Part shown: positions 8,274 through 18,574 of the stretch, one piece after another
How positions within the stretch are numbered: position 1 is the first letter of the stretch
Layout of the letters: the number at the start of each line of letters is the position of its first letter
Position numbers and translations under genes: made by a program
Origin: Hominisplanchenecus_A murintestinalis
Lineage (GTDB): Bacteria; Bacillota; Clostridia; Lachnospirales; Lachnospiraceae
Direction: 5' to 3'
Assembly: GCF_943193015.1 (NCBI RefSeq)
Contig: NZ_CALPCM010000004.1
Location: 1 to 64,000, forward strand
Length of the DNA stretch: 64,000 nucleotides
Notes under the pieces: generated by a model
Told to the model about the DNA's origin: nothing
Databases searched by the model: none
Seen by the model: only the letters and a program-made list of their open reading frames with translations

Positions 8274-11186
8274 ATGGCAGACAAGAAGCAAAGCAACAAG
8301 GAACGGCTGCAGGAAATCACTGCCGGCATTGAGCAGGGGATCAAGGAACTGTTTGAAAGCGAAAAATACATGAATTATCTCCGTACCATGTCGCGGTTCC
8401 ACAACTATTCCACCAACAATATCATGCTGATCCATATGCAGATGCCCCATGCCAGCCATGTGGCTGGATTTAATAAATGGAAAGACCAGTTTGGCCGCCA
8501 TGTAAAAAAGGGGGAACGGAGCATCAAGATCATAGCCCCGACCCCGTTCAAGAAAAAGATAGAAGAAATCAAGCGAGACCCCGACACGAAAGCTCCGGTG
8601 CTGGATAAGGACGGAAAAGCTATCCTGGAGGAAAAAGAGATACAGATTCCCATGTTCAAGGTGGTATCTGTTTTTGACGTATCGCAGACCGAGGGAAAAC
8701 CGCTCCCCCAGCTTGCCAGCGACTTAAAAGGAAATGTACAGAATTATGAGATTTTCATGGAGGCCCTTAGACGTTCCTCCCCGGTTCCCATGACCATGGC
8801 TCCCATCCGGGACAATGCAGACGGTTTTTTTAGTGCCGACACACAGAGCATTACCATCCGGTCAGGCATGAGCGAGGTGCAGACCGTATCTGCCGCTGTC
8901 CATGAGATCACCCATGCCAAGCTCCACAATTATGAGAAGGAACGCCTTGCCGCCGCCAAAGAGGATGAAACGAAGGAACCGCCAAAACCGAAAGACCGGC
9001 GCACGGAGGAAGTCGAGGCAGAGAGCGTATCGTACTCGGTCTGCCAGTATTACGGCATTGAAACCGGGGATAACAGTTTCGGATATATCGCCTCCTGGAG
9101 CAAAGGAAAGGAGCTGCCGGAGTTAAAGGCCAGCCTGGACACCATCAATAAGACTGCCAGCAGCCTGATCCGCGACATTGATACGCATTTTGCGGAAATC
9201 TGTAAGGAACGCGGCATTGACCTGTCTGTACAGCCGGAGCATATGGCACAGGACGTAACGGAGCCGGAAAAAGCAACAGAAAAAACCGTATCTGCGCCGG
9301 TTCCGGAAAAGCAGACGCAGGAAGAAAAGACGGAGAAAATTCCGGATGCCGCAGAGCCGTCCCAGCCGGAGCCACTGCGCTATTATGTGGCGGAGTGCAT
9401 GGAGTTTCCCGATCTTGGTGAACACCATGAGAATCTCTCTCTGGCCGACGCAATCCGGCTCTATCACGCTATTCCTGCCGAGCGCATGAACGGAATCAGG
9501 GGAATCGGTTTTGAGCTGCCGGAGGATGGAAGTCTCTACGGCGGAACCTCCTTTCCTATTCTGGAAGGGAACACGATTGATGTGGACATCATCAACATGA
9601 TTGATGACTTCCGCGATAATCCTCTGGTACAGAAAGCCATGGATGACCTGATCGCCGCCATGCCGGAGGTGGAAGTGCTTCGGCAGGAGCCGGTAAAACA
9701 GCCGGAACCGGAAATTCCCCAGGCAGAGCCGGTAGAAACACCCTACCGCTACTATATCACCCAGGACGCTTTGGATAACGGTACATATCCGCAGATGGAA
9801 GGGGTACATATCCAGGAAGAACCCCGGATCACCGAATATGAAAACGGAGCTGTCCGGGCCTACGGCTTTATCGAATACCCCCAGCCGCTCACCCGCGGGC
9901 AGATCGCGGAAAGCGGCCTGCTCCCTTCGGAATCCGTTTTTATGCCGGAAGAAAAGCTCTGTGTCCTGGACGATTCTGTTTATCTCCATATCCAGTCCAG
10001 CGAAAACGGCTGGGACTATACGCTCTATGACGTGGAGACATTAAAGGAACTGGACGGAGGACAGCTTGACGCGCCGGACATCATGCTCTCCACGGCTGTT
10101 CTCCGTATCAGTGAAATGCACGGCCTCGGTTCTGATTCGATTAAGCTTGCGCCCCTTGCTATGATTGATACATTGCAGGAGGCGGCATTGAACGCTACGC
10201 AGGAGGCGGTTCAGGAACGGCAGGAGCATTTTGACCATGAAAATCCTGTAGTTGGGAATACCGTGTTAGATCAATACCCGATGCCGGATTCCGGCTTTAC
10301 CGTGGAAGAACTGGAAAAGGACTACGGCTATCTGGACGGGGATATGCTGCCCCTCTCCAAAGATCGGGCGGCGGAGCTTCTGGAGCGGGATTTTACCATC
10401 TATGCCATTGTGGACGGAGGCAGCGCGGAAATGGTTTTTGACCGGGAAGATTTGGACGAGCGGCCTCTTGACGCTGTGTTCACGATTCCCCGCGAGGAAT
10501 GGGAACAGAGCAAAGAGTTTGACCACCAGATACAAGACCGGCTGAACCATCAGGAGGAACGGGAGGCGGCTTTCCTGGAACATGGTGGGGACTGTTTTGC
10601 AATTTTTCAAATCAAGGATGATGACCCGCAGAGGCTGCGTTTTATGAATCTGGACTGGCTGCAATCGAAAGGGCTGGCCCCTGACCATGCGAATTATGAC
10701 CTGATCTATACTGGCAATCTTTCCAGAGACAACAGCGGCAGCACAACTCGGCAACTGGAATCTTTGTATGATCTGTTTAATAATTTTCATCCGGCAGACT
10801 ATCACAGCCCGTCTTTAAGTGTCAGCGACATCGTTGCCGTAAAGCAGAACGGCGTGTTATCCTGCCACTACTGTGACAGTTTCGGTTTTCAGGAGGTGTC
10901 CGGATTTCTGGCGCGGGACAATCCGTTAAAAAATGCGGAAATGCAGGTTGAGGACGATTATGGGATGATTGACGGGATCATCAACAACGGCCCCAAAGAG
11001 CCTACGGTTGCCGAGCTGGAACAGCAGGCCCGCTCCGGCCAGCCGATTTCCCTGATGGCCCTGGCCGAAGCCTCCCACCGGGAAGAACGGGAAAAGAAAA
11101 AATCTGTTGTGAAAAAACTAAAAAGCCAGCCCAAACAGGAGCATAAAAAGACAGCGCCTAAAAAGAGCGCGGAAAGGGAGATCTGA
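8274..11186 (+). CDS. ArdC-like antirestriction / zinc metallopeptidase polyprotein with YodL and DUF4316 domains
   Basis: 970-residue multidomain protein. Residues about 1-130 resemble the ArdC N-terminal ssDNA-binding domain. A zinc-peptidase motif HEITH (about residue 210) follows, as in ImmA/IrrE-like and ArdC metallopeptidases. The middle is a linker rich in Glu/Pro with a large-polyvalent-protein type module (LPDL-like, around YYVAECMEFPDLGEH). The C-terminal third carries a YodL-like domain (ANYDLIYTGNL...LSVSDIVAVKQNG) and a DUF4316 region. ArdC-type proteins protect incoming DNA from restriction and often enter the recipient. It begins a new transcription block after a terminator, with AAAGGAG upstream. 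Confidence 0.85.
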   Translation: MADKKQSNKERLQEITAGIEQGIKELFESEKYMNYLRTMSRFHNYSTNNIMLIHMQMPHASHVAGFNKWKDQFGRHVKKGERSIKIIAPTPFKKKIEEIKRDPDTKAPVLDKDGKAILEEKEIQIPMFKVVSVFDVSQTEGKPLPQLASDLKGNVQNYEIFMEALRRSSPVPMTMAPIRDNADGFFSADTQSITIRSGMSEVQTVSAAVHEITHAKLHNYEKERLAAAKEDETKEPPKPKDRRTEEVEAESVSYSVCQYYGIETGDNSFGYIASWSKGKELPELKASLDTINKTASSLIRDIDTHFAEICKERGIDLSVQPEHMAQDVTEPEKATEKTVSAPVPEKQTQEEKTEKIPDAAEPSQPEPLRYYVAECMEFPDLGEHHENLSLADAIRLYHAIPAERMNGIRGIGFELPEDGSLYGGTSFPILEGNTIDVDIINMIDDFRDNPLVQKAMDDLIAAMPEVEVLRQEPVKQPEPEIPQAEPVETPYRYYITQDALDNGTYPQMEGVHIQEEPRITEYENGAVRAYGFIEYPQPLTRGQIAESGLLPSESVFMPEEKLCVLDDSVYLHIQSSENGWDYTLYDVETLKELDGGQLDAPDIMLSTAVLRISEMHGLGSDSIKLAPLAMIDTLQEAALNATQEAVQERQEHFDHENPVVGNTVLDQYPMPDSGFTVEELEKDYGYLDGDMLPLSKDRAAELLERDFTIYAIVDGGSAEMVFDREDLDERPLDAVFTIPREEWEQSKEFDHQIQDRLNHQEEREAAFLEHGGDCFAIFQIKDDDPQRLRFMNLDWLQSKGLAPDHANYDLIYTGNLSRDNSGSTTRQLESLYDLFNNFHPADYHSPSLSVSDIVAVKQNGVLSCHYCDSFGFQEVSGFLARDNPLKNAEMQVEDDYGMIDGIINNGPKEPTVAELEQQARSGQPISLMALAEASHREEREKKKSVVKKLKSQPKQEHKKTAPKKSAEREI

Positions 11187-11187
11187 T

Positions 11188-11424
11188 ATGGGAAACTTTA
11201 CATTTGACGAAATGAACCTGATGTGTATTTACAATACCGGGACAAGAGAGGGGCTTATAAACGCACTGAAAGAAATGCGCGGCTATCTGGAACCGGATGA
11301 GGCAGAGCTTCTTGCCCTTACGGATTCCACACTGGAAAAACTTTCATTCATGGGCGATATGGAGTTTGAAGCCCTGGAGCTGTACCCGGATTTTGATGAT
11401 AAGGAGGACGAAGATGGCGAGTAA
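11188..11424 (+). CDS. Transposon-transfer assisting protein (TTRAP family)
   Basis: 78-residue acidic protein matching the transposon-transfer-assisting family: N-terminal FTFDEMNLMCIYNTGTREGL and an acidic tail. It starts 1 base after the previous stop and overlaps the start of the giant helicase gene by 11 bases, so it is coupled to both. Family members are found in Tn1549/Tn916-like elements; the molecular role is unknown. Confidence 0.85.
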   Translation: MGNFTFDEMNLMCIYNTGTREGLINALKEMRGYLEPDEAELLALTDSTLEKLSFMGDMEFEALELYPDFDDKEDEDGE

Positions 11425-14400
11425 ATTACAAGACTATACGGCGATGGCCGAGTATGAGGCGTCCAGACTGACCAGCAGCTTTCAGCAGTGGACAGCGTTT
11501 CTCACTACCGCCTCCCGCCTGTATAAATATCCCTTCCCTGAGCAGCTCATGATCTTTGCCCAGCGGCCCGATGCCACAGCCTGTGCCGATTATGACCTCT
11601 GGAACAAGACCATGCGGCGGTATGTGCGGCGCGGCTCCAAGGGGATCGCCCTTATTGATGACAGCGGGGACAGGCCAAGGCTGCGTTATGTATTTGATGT
11701 TTCCGATACCGGCGGACGTGAAAACGCCCGCCGCCTCCAGCTCTGGCAGTACCAGCCGGAACATGAAGCGCCGGTCACGGCGGCACTGGAGCAAGCCTAC
11801 GGGATTTCCGGTGCCTTGGGCCTTGCCGACCAGTTTGAAAAAGTAGCTGCCCATCTTGCAAACGAATACTGGCAGGAACACCGGCGCGACCTGATGGACA
11901 TCGTTGACGGCAGTTTTTTGGAGGAGTATGATGACCTTAACATTGAAGTGGCTTTTAAGAGCGCGGCAACGGTCAGCATCACCTTTTCCTTAATGTCACG
12001 CTGCGGCATGGAGCCGGAAAACTACTTTGAGCATGAGGATTTTTTAAGTATCTTTGATTTCAATACCCCCGCCGTGGTCAATGCGCTTGGCACGGCGGTC
12101 AGCCAGTCGAGCGGACAGGTACTTAGGCAGATTGGCGTAACCATCAAGCACTACGAATATGAAAGGAGCATGGCAAATGAGCGAGCTGACTTACACACAG
12201 AACGGGGATTATCTGTTTCCGAACCTGGTATTGGAGGAAACGAAAACGGTGCAGCCTCTGGGCAAATACGGCAGGATGCACAAAACTTACCTGAAGGAAC
12301 ACCGCCCGATCCTTTACAACAATCTCCTGCTGTCCGGGAAACTGACGGAGCATCTGGCAGAGATCGACACGGTAGCGAACCGGAGGCTGGAACAGCTTAT
12401 GCCGGAGCTGATGAAAACGGCGGGCGTGACAGAAAGCCTGAAAGCAGCCGACCCGATGAAGTGGGTGGGGCTGGCCAACAACTGCAAGGCACAGGCCGAG
12501 GAAATGATTCTGACGGAACTTATATACAACTGACTTTACCGCTGTTCCCTTCCGAACAGGAACAGATCAGCGCGATTGACGAAGCAGAGAGTGTAAAAAC
12601 GCCCTCTGCTTTTTCTATGCCTGAAAACAACGGAAAAACACCACCAGAGACAGAAAAACCGGCACAGGAAGCAACAGAGCAAGCACCCGGCCCGGAACCA
12701 GAGGAACCGGAACCTGTTTCGGAAACTACAGAGCAGACACCGGCCCCAGCAGCTCCAATCCCGGAAAACTTACCTCCTTCCGACCCGCAGGCGGCCATTG
12801 ACGCCGCCCTCCAGGAATGGAACGGCAGTCTTGCCAGCAAACAAGCGGTGGCCTACTATATGAGAACCCATGCCCGCGATAAGGACACCGCTGCATGGCT
12901 GAGACAGGAATACGGCGATGATCTTCCGACTTTTCCGGTTCCCGGAGCCGGTACGGATATGCCATGGCCCAAGGTACAGCGCAGGATTGCACAACTCATT
13001 AAGGAAGAACGCTTTATCACCCCGGAAGAAAAAGCACAGCCCGGACAGGATTGGGAAAACCGTTACTTTGTCACCGAAACCCAGGATTCCTATCTGGAAC
13101 CGGGCAAAGGCTCTTTTGCCATCTGGGATAACTTAACCCAGGAATATGTCTTTGGGGACAACAACTGGATCAGGACGTTTTATGATGAAGCCTCCGCTGC
13201 GGAATTTATGCGGGAGCTGGAACGCCAGGAAACGGCCCCGCCCGATCTGTCCGGCCAGACCATAACCCGCGAAGGAGATACCATTACTGTCGGGAATGAC
13301 GAAGCCACCCATGAGATCGACATTACCGTGACAGACGAGGAATGGGAACAGATCAAAGAAACAATACCGGAAGGCCAAAAAACTCCGGCCCGCGATCCCC
13401 TTGCCCCGGCTTATCAGGCAGGCGATACGGTCTATCTGGATGACACGCCTTTTACGATCACAGAGGTTGGGCTTTTCGATATTCATTTAAGCGACCCTTC
13501 CCAGCGTTTCCCTGTCTCCAGAGCAGAAGGAAAAGAACAGTTTGAGCGGCTGCTGCAGCGGGATTCCCGGAACGGCGCAATCACCGAATTTCTGCCTGCC
13601 AACCTGAAAGAAACCAATGATGATCTGCGGGAGGTGCTGACTTCCGGCTTGTTTACCAGCATGGACAAAGACTATATTTCCGGCTGGCTGCGTTCCGGGG
13701 AAGGCAATACCCGGATTGCAAAGAGGCTTTCCGAAGTCTTTGCGGGGCGTGCCGAGACCATGGAGCTTGTGACCGGCGAAACAGCGGACTACTTTACTTC
13801 CACCACCGGCATAGAAATAGAGATACACGATAAGTTTTCTTCCCGCCGTTCTGCCTCCTGGGAGCAGACCGCATCGGTTCTTAGGGCTTTGTATCAGCAG
13901 GAGCTTGACGGATTTTTCCATGAGCCGGTGCAGAGGGAGGAAACCCGCCTGGAAGGGGAGCCGTCCTATCAGGTGGGGGATAAAGTGATCCTTCCCTATC
14001 CTTTTCGGATAATTTTCGGCACGATAGGCTATATTGGCGAAACGGATGTGCGGATTGACACCGGCCCATATGCATGGAGCCATGAGACGGTCAACCGGGA
14101 ACAATTTGAGGAATTTCTGCGCCGGGATGAACGCAATGCCCACTTGTTCCAGACAGATATTCGGGAACCATCCTGGACAGACATACCGGAACAGCTTCAG
14201 CCAGAGATCACGGCGGAACCTGTGACGGTCTATCCGGGGGATAAAAACAACCTTCCCTATGATGTTGTAGTGGAACGGCTTCACATCGAAGAACCGGAGC
14301 ATACACCACCAGAGCCTGCAATGCCGGTTCCGACTTCTGAAAATTTCCATATCACGGATGATGCCCTGGGGGAAGGAAACCTAAGAACGAAATTCCGCAT

Positions 14401-17400
14401 GAATATGGAGGCAATCCATACATTACAGACGATTGAAGCGGAAAGCCGCAGTGCTACCGCCGCCGAGCAGGAAATCTTATCCCGCTATGTGGGCTGGGGA
14501 AGTATGCCGGATGCCTTTGACGAAAAGAAAACCGCCTGGGCAAAAGAATATAATGAGCTGAAAAGCACACTGTCTCCGGAAGAATACGCATTAGCCCGGT
14601 CATCTACTTTAAATGCCCATTATACAACCCCGACTGTGATTAAGGCCATCTATGAAGCCGTGGAAAGCATGGGCTTTACTACCGGGAATATTCTGGAACC
14701 TTCCTGCGGCATCGGCAACTTCTTCGGGCTTGTGCCGGAAAGTATGGCAGCCTCCCGCCTTTATGGTGTAGAACTGGATTCTATCAGCGGGCGGATTGCC
14801 AGGCAGCTTTATCCAAAAGCAAACATTGAAGTAGGCGGCTTTGAAAAGACAAAATTTCCGGACGGCTTTTTTGATCTGGCCGTGGGAAATGTACCCTTTG
14901 GAAATTATAAGCTGTCTGACCGACAGTATGAGCGTGAAAACTTCCTGATCCACGATTATTTCTTTGCAAAAACCATTGATAAAGTCCGCACTGGCGGCGT
15001 GATTGCCTTTATCACGTCTAACGGCATCAGCGGCGGCACACTGGATAAGAAAGATTCGCGGGCGCGGCGTTATATGGCACAGAGATGTGACCTTTTAGGG
15101 GCTGTCCGATTGCCAAACACAACCTTCCGCGCTAATGCCGGAACAGATATTGCAGTAGATATTGTTTTTCTTCAAAAAAGGGAAGTTCCCAGGATGCCCG
15201 GCGAGCCTCTGCCTGAATGGGTGGAAACCGACACGCTGCTGGAAAATGAATTTGTAGGCAGCGATGGCCGGGCGCGTCACGACCATGTTACCCTGAACCG
15301 CTATTATCAGGAACACCCGGAAATGGTGCTGGGGAACATGGATATTGTGACCGGCCCTTTCGGGCCTCAATTAGTATGCAATCCCATAGAAGGAGCCGTT
15401 TTGTCGGAACAGCTCCATGAAGCGCTTTCCCATATCAGGGGCCAATACCAGGAGACTGAACTGCAGGAGCTTCGTGAAGGGGAAGAAATTGACACTTCCA
15501 TCCCAGCCGACCCCAGCGTAAAGAATTTCTCCTATGCCATTGTGGACGGGGAGATTTATTTCCGGGAAAACAGCCGCATGGTAAAGCCTGACTTGAACGC
15601 TACCGCCACGGAACGTGTAAAGGGCCTGGTGGAGCTGCGGGACTGTGTGCAAAGGCTGATTTCTTACCAGATGGACAATTACACGGACGATGCCATCCTC
15701 CGCCAGCAGGCAGAATTAAACCGGCTTTATGACGCTTTTTCAGAGAAATACGGCCTGATCAACAGCAGGGGAAACGCATTGGCTTTTGCCGATGACAGCT
15801 CTTACTATCTGCTCTGCTCCCTGGAAGTGCTGGACGAGGAAGGACATTTTGAACGCAAGGCGGATATGTTCACCAAGCGCACCATCAAGCAGCATACCGC
15901 CGTTACCAGTGTGGACACCGCCAGCGAAGCATTATCTGTTTCGATTTCAGAGAAAGCCCGTGTAGATATGGAATATATGTCTGCACTTACCGGAAAGGAC
16001 GAGCAGACGCTGGCCTCCGAGCTGCAGGGCGTGGTATTCCTGGATTTTTCCCTTGGGCCGGGCGGATTCCATACTTACCGTACTGCCGATGATTTCCTTT
16101 CCGGAAATGTGCGGGAGAAGCTCCATAAATACCAGCGGATCATGGAAGGGCTTGCCCCGGACGATCCTCTTTATACCGCCGCTAAAACAAATGCGGAGGC
16201 ACTGCAGGCGGCCCAGCCCAAAGACCTGGATGCTTCGGAGATTGACGTGCGGCTGGGTGCGACCTGGGTAGATAAGGAATATGTTCAGGAATTTATGTAT
16301 GAGCTTTTGGACACACCCTATAACTTAAAAGGTATCATTGAGGTCAATTATTCCTCTTTTACTGCCGAGTGGAACATCACCGGAAAAAATGCGGTCTCTT
16401 ATAACAACATTGCTGCCTACACCACTTACGGGACGGAGCGGGCCAATGCCTACCGTATCTTAGAGGACAGCTTAAACCTCCGGGACGTGCGGATTTATGA
16501 TACCGAGCATGACCCGGACGGAAAAGAACGCCGCGTCCTCAACCAGAAAGAAACCACCCTGGCCCAGCAGAAACAGCAGGCCATCAAGGAGGCATTCCGG
16601 GACTGGATATGGCGCGACCCATACCGCAGGCAGACGCTGGTGCAGAAATACAATGAGCTGTTCAATGCCAACCGGCTCCGGGAATATGATGGGAGCCATA
16701 TCACTTTCGGCGGCATCAACCCGGAGATCAGTCTGCGGCCCCACCAGCTAAACGCTATCGCCCATGTGCTGTACGGCGGCAATACGCTCTTAGCCCATGA
16801 AGTGGGTGCGGGCAAGACCTTTGAAATGGTGGCGGCCGCCATGGAAAGCAAGCGGCTGGGGCTGTGCCAGAAATCCCTCTTTGTGGTGCCGAACCACTTA
16901 ACGGAACAATGGGCCTCTGAATTTCTGCGGCTCTACCCAAGTGCCAATATCCTTGTGGCAACGAAAAAGGATTTTGAAACCCGCAACCGAAAAAAGTTCT
17001 GCTCCCGTATCTCCACCGGCGATTATGATGCAGTGATTATCGGCCACAGCCAGTTTGAGCGCATCCCGGTATCGGCAGAACGGCAGGAACGGCTTTTGCA
17101 GGAACAGATCTGGGAGATCGAGGACGGGCTTGCAGAGCTGAAAAACAGCCGTGCAGAGAATTTTACTATCAAGCAGCTTGAAAAGACCAAGAAATCTTTA
17201 GAGGCCAGACTGGATAAGCTGCACAAGAATGAAAGGAAGGATGATGTCGTTACCTTTGAACAGTTGGGCGTTGACCGTCTTTTTGTGGACGAGGCGCACG
17301 GCTATAAGAACCTTTTTTTATACACAAAAATGCGGAATGTGGCAGGCATTTCCACTACGGAGGCACAGAAATCTTCGGATATGCTCTTAAAGTGCCGCTA

Positions 17401-18574
17401 TCTGGATGAGCTGACTGGAGGAAAGGGCGTGGTATTTGCCACCGGGACGCCGGTGAGCAATTCCATGACCGAGCTTTACACCATGATGCGCTATCTCCAG
17501 CATGATATGCTGCAGAGGAACAATCTGACCCACTTTGACAACTGGGCCAGCATTTTCGGGGAAACGACCACCGCTATCGAGCTGGCCCCGGAGGGAACCG
17601 GCTACCGTGCAAGGACGCGCTTTGCCAAATTTTTCAATCTGCCGGAGCTTATGACCATCTGGAAGGAGGCCGCTGACATTAAGACCGCCGACCAGTTAAA
17701 TCTCCCTACACCGGAGGTAGAATACCACAACGAAGTGGCCCACCCTACGGAACACCAGCAGGCCATGGTGCAGGAGCTTTCCGAACGGGCCGCAGAAGTC
17801 CATTCCGGTAAAGTGGAACCCTGGAAGGACAATATGCTCAAGATCACCAGTGACGGGCGCAAGCTGGGGCTTGACCAGCGTATCTTAAACCCGCTTCTGC
17901 CGGATGACCCAAGCAGCAAAGTCAACCAGTGCGTGGAGAACATCACGCAGATCTGGCAGGACGGGAAGGCGGATAAACTGACCCAGCTTGTGTTTTGCGA
18001 TATTTCCACACCGAAGGGAACAACAGGCCGGAAAGCGGCAAAGTCTCCCGGAACGCTGGACAGCCCGGAGCTTCACGCATTGGAAGCTTTGACCGAACCG
18101 GCAGACGAGGAACGGCCTTTTTCTATTTACTACGATATCCGCGACAAACTGATCGCCAGGGGAATACCGGAAACGGAGATCGCTTTTATTCATGACGCAA
18201 ATACGGAAGCCCGCAAGAAGGAACTGTTTGCCAAAGTGCGAAGCGGCCAGGTGCGTGTGCTTATGGGCAGCACGTTTAAGATGGGCGCAGGGATGAACGT
18301 CCAGGATCGGCTCATCGCTTTACATGATCTGGACTGCCCCTGGCGGCCCGGAGATGTAGGACGGATTTTGCGGACATTCAAAATAAAAAAGAATGTGGAG
18401 GTAACAGACAATGGCAAAGACGATTTTTGGGGAACTGGGCGGCAAATACGAACGGCAAGGAGATTATTTAATACCGTGCTTAACTGTACCCGCCGAAGAA
18501 GAACAGCCGATAGGCACATGGGGACAGCGGCATCTGGACTATTTGAAGCAGTACCGCAAAGTTACATACACTAA
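11414..18574 (+). CDS. Giant N6-methylase-like / SNF2-family helicase protein, 5' part, interrupted by nested element
   Basis: ICE-conserved giant protein. The ATG at 11,414 follows AAGGAGG at 11,401-11,407. A methyltransferase-like core has a SAM motif (EPSCGIGNFFG, about residue 1095) and NVPF in the place of NPPF (about residue 1158). The SF2 helicase core has Walker A AHEVGAGKT (about 1795), DEAH-box VDEAHG (about 1958) and motif VI region TFKMGAGMNVQDR (about 2285). True sequence ends after the Pro-Gly of CPWRPG. From 18,355 the frame reads 73 codons of foreign DNA. The remaining 3' part is at 29,138-30,121, and rejoining at the GA core gives GAC and keeps the frame. A truncated helicase lacking the last motif is probably inactive. 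Confidence 0.9.
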   Translation: MASKLQDYTAMAEYEASRLTSSFQQWTAFLTTASRLYKYPFPEQLMIFAQRPDATACADYDLWNKTMRRYVRRGSKGIALIDDSGDRPRLRYVFDVSDTGGRENARRLQLWQYQPEHEAPVTAALEQAYGISGALGLADQFEKVAAHLANEYWQEHRRDLMDIVDGSFLEEYDDLNIEVAFKSAATVSITFSLMSRCGMEPENYFEHEDFLSIFDFNTPAVVNALGTAVSQSSGQVLRQIGVTIKHYEYERSMANERADLHTERGLSVSEPGIGGNENGAASGQIRQDAQNLPEGTPPDPLQQSPAVRETDGASGRDRHGSEPEAGTAYAGADENGGRDRKPESSRPDEVGGAGQQLQGTGRGNDSDGTYIQLTLPLFPSEQEQISAIDEAESVKTPSAFSMPENNGKTPPETEKPAQEATEQAPGPEPEEPEPVSETTEQTPAPAAPIPENLPPSDPQAAIDAALQEWNGSLASKQAVAYYMRTHARDKDTAAWLRQEYGDDLPTFPVPGAGTDMPWPKVQRRIAQLIKEERFITPEEKAQPGQDWENRYFVTETQDSYLEPGKGSFAIWDNLTQEYVFGDNNWIRTFYDEASAAEFMRELERQETAPPDLSGQTITREGDTITVGNDEATHEIDITVTDEEWEQIKETIPEGQKTPARDPLAPAYQAGDTVYLDDTPFTITEVGLFDIHLSDPSQRFPVSRAEGKEQFERLLQRDSRNGAITEFLPANLKETNDDLREVLTSGLFTSMDKDYISGWLRSGEGNTRIAKRLSEVFAGRAETMELVTGETADYFTSTTGIEIEIHDKFSSRRSASWEQTASVLRALYQQELDGFFHEPVQREETRLEGEPSYQVGDKVILPYPFRIIFGTIGYIGETDVRIDTGPYAWSHETVNREQFEEFLRRDERNAHLFQTDIREPSWTDIPEQLQPEITAEPVTVYPGDKNNLPYDVVVERLHIEEPEHTPPEPAMPVPTSENFHITDDALGEGNLRTKFRMNMEAIHTLQTIEAESRSATAAEQEILSRYVGWGSMPDAFDEKKTAWAKEYNELKSTLSPEEYALARSSTLNAHYTTPTVIKAIYEAVESMGFTTGNILEPSCGIGNFFGLVPESMAASRLYGVELDSISGRIARQLYPKANIEVGGFEKTKFPDGFFDLAVGNVPFGNYKLSDRQYERENFLIHDYFFAKTIDKVRTGGVIAFITSNGISGGTLDKKDSRARRYMAQRCDLLGAVRLPNTTFRANAGTDIAVDIVFLQKREVPRMPGEPLPEWVETDTLLENEFVGSDGRARHDHVTLNRYYQEHPEMVLGNMDIVTGPFGPQLVCNPIEGAVLSEQLHEALSHIRGQYQETELQELREGEEIDTSIPADPSVKNFSYAIVDGEIYFRENSRMVKPDLNATATERVKGLVELRDCVQRLISYQMDNYTDDAILRQQAELNRLYDAFSEKYGLINSRGNALAFADDSSYYLLCSLEVLDEEGHFERKADMFTKRTIKQHTAVTSVDTASEALSVSISEKARVDMEYMSALTGKDEQTLASELQGVVFLDFSLGPGGFHTYRTADDFLSGNVREKLHKYQRIMEGLAPDDPLYTAAKTNAEALQAAQPKDLDASEIDVRLGATWVDKEYVQEFMYELLDTPYNLKGIIEVNYSSFTAEWNITGKNAVSYNNIAAYTTYGTERANAYRILEDSLNLRDVRIYDTEHDPDGKERRVLNQKETTLAQQKQQAIKEAFRDWIWRDPYRRQTLVQKYNELFNANRLREYDGSHITFGGINPEISLRPHQLNAIAHVLYGGNTLLAHEVGAGKTFEMVAAAMESKRLGLCQKSLFVVPNHLTEQWASEFLRLYPSANILVATKKDFETRNRKKFCSRISTGDYDAVIIGHSQFERIPVSAERQERLLQEQIWEIEDGLAELKNSRAENFTIKQLEKTKKSLEARLDKLHKNERKDDVVTFEQLGVDRLFVDEAHGYKNLFLYTKMRNVAGISTTEAQKSSDMLLKCRYLDELTGGKGVVFATGTPVSNSMTELYTMMRYLQHDMLQRNNLTHFDNWASIFGETTTAIELAPEGTGYRARTRFAKFFNLPELMTIWKEAADIKTADQLNLPTPEVEYHNEVAHPTEHQQAMVQELSERAAEVHSGKVEPWKDNMLKITSDGRKLGLDQRILNPLLPDDPSSKVNQCVENITQIWQDGKADKLTQLVFCDISTPKGTTGRKAAKSPGTLDSPELHALEALTEPADEERPFSIYYDIRDKLIARGIPETEIAFIHDANTEARKKELFAKVRSGQVRVLMGSTFKMGAGMNVQDRLIALHDLDCPWRPGDVGRILRTFKIKKNVEVTDNGKDDFWGTGRQIRTARRLFNTVLNCTRRRRTADRHMGTAASGLFEAVPQSYIH
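12177..12533 (+). CDS. tnpV: TnpV-family protein encoded in an alternate frame inside the helicase gene
   Basis: 118-residue protein read in the +1 frame relative to the surrounding helicase ORF. It has its own AAAGGAG (12,162-12,168) 8 bases before the ATG. Its sequence is clearly homologous along its length to the tnpV product at 18,411: YLFPNLVLEE/YLIPCLTVPAEE, LGKYGRMHKTYLKEHR/IGTWGQRHLDYLKQYR, L-SGKLTEHLAEID/L-SGRLNTYLADID, and both end in xIYN/xIYS. The helicase product of the same bases is a low-complexity Gly/Glu/Asp/Arg linker. This is a true overprinted gene pair. The function of TnpV is unknown. Confidence 0.82.
   Translation: MSELTYTQNGDYLFPNLVLEETKTVQPLGKYGRMHKTYLKEHRPILYNNLLLSGKLTEHLAEIDTVANRRLEQLMPELMKTAGVTESLKAADPMKWVGLANNCKAQAEEMILTELIYN
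18345..18381. other. Left attachment junction (attL) of the nested element
   Basis: Helicase sequence ends ...CCCGGA, then GA at 18,353-18,354, then element DNA. The inner end carries TTTTGCGGACATTCAA at 18,366-18,381, which matches inversely a sequence at the other end of the element (29,107-29,123). The GA dinucleotide is the crossover known for TnpX/TndX-type serine recombinases. Confidence 0.85.

Noticed and set aside
13487..14350. 287-codon leftward frame within the helicase gene
   Set aside because: It is antisense to well-conserved helicase coding sequence with no start signal; long antisense frames are common in such codon-biased genes.
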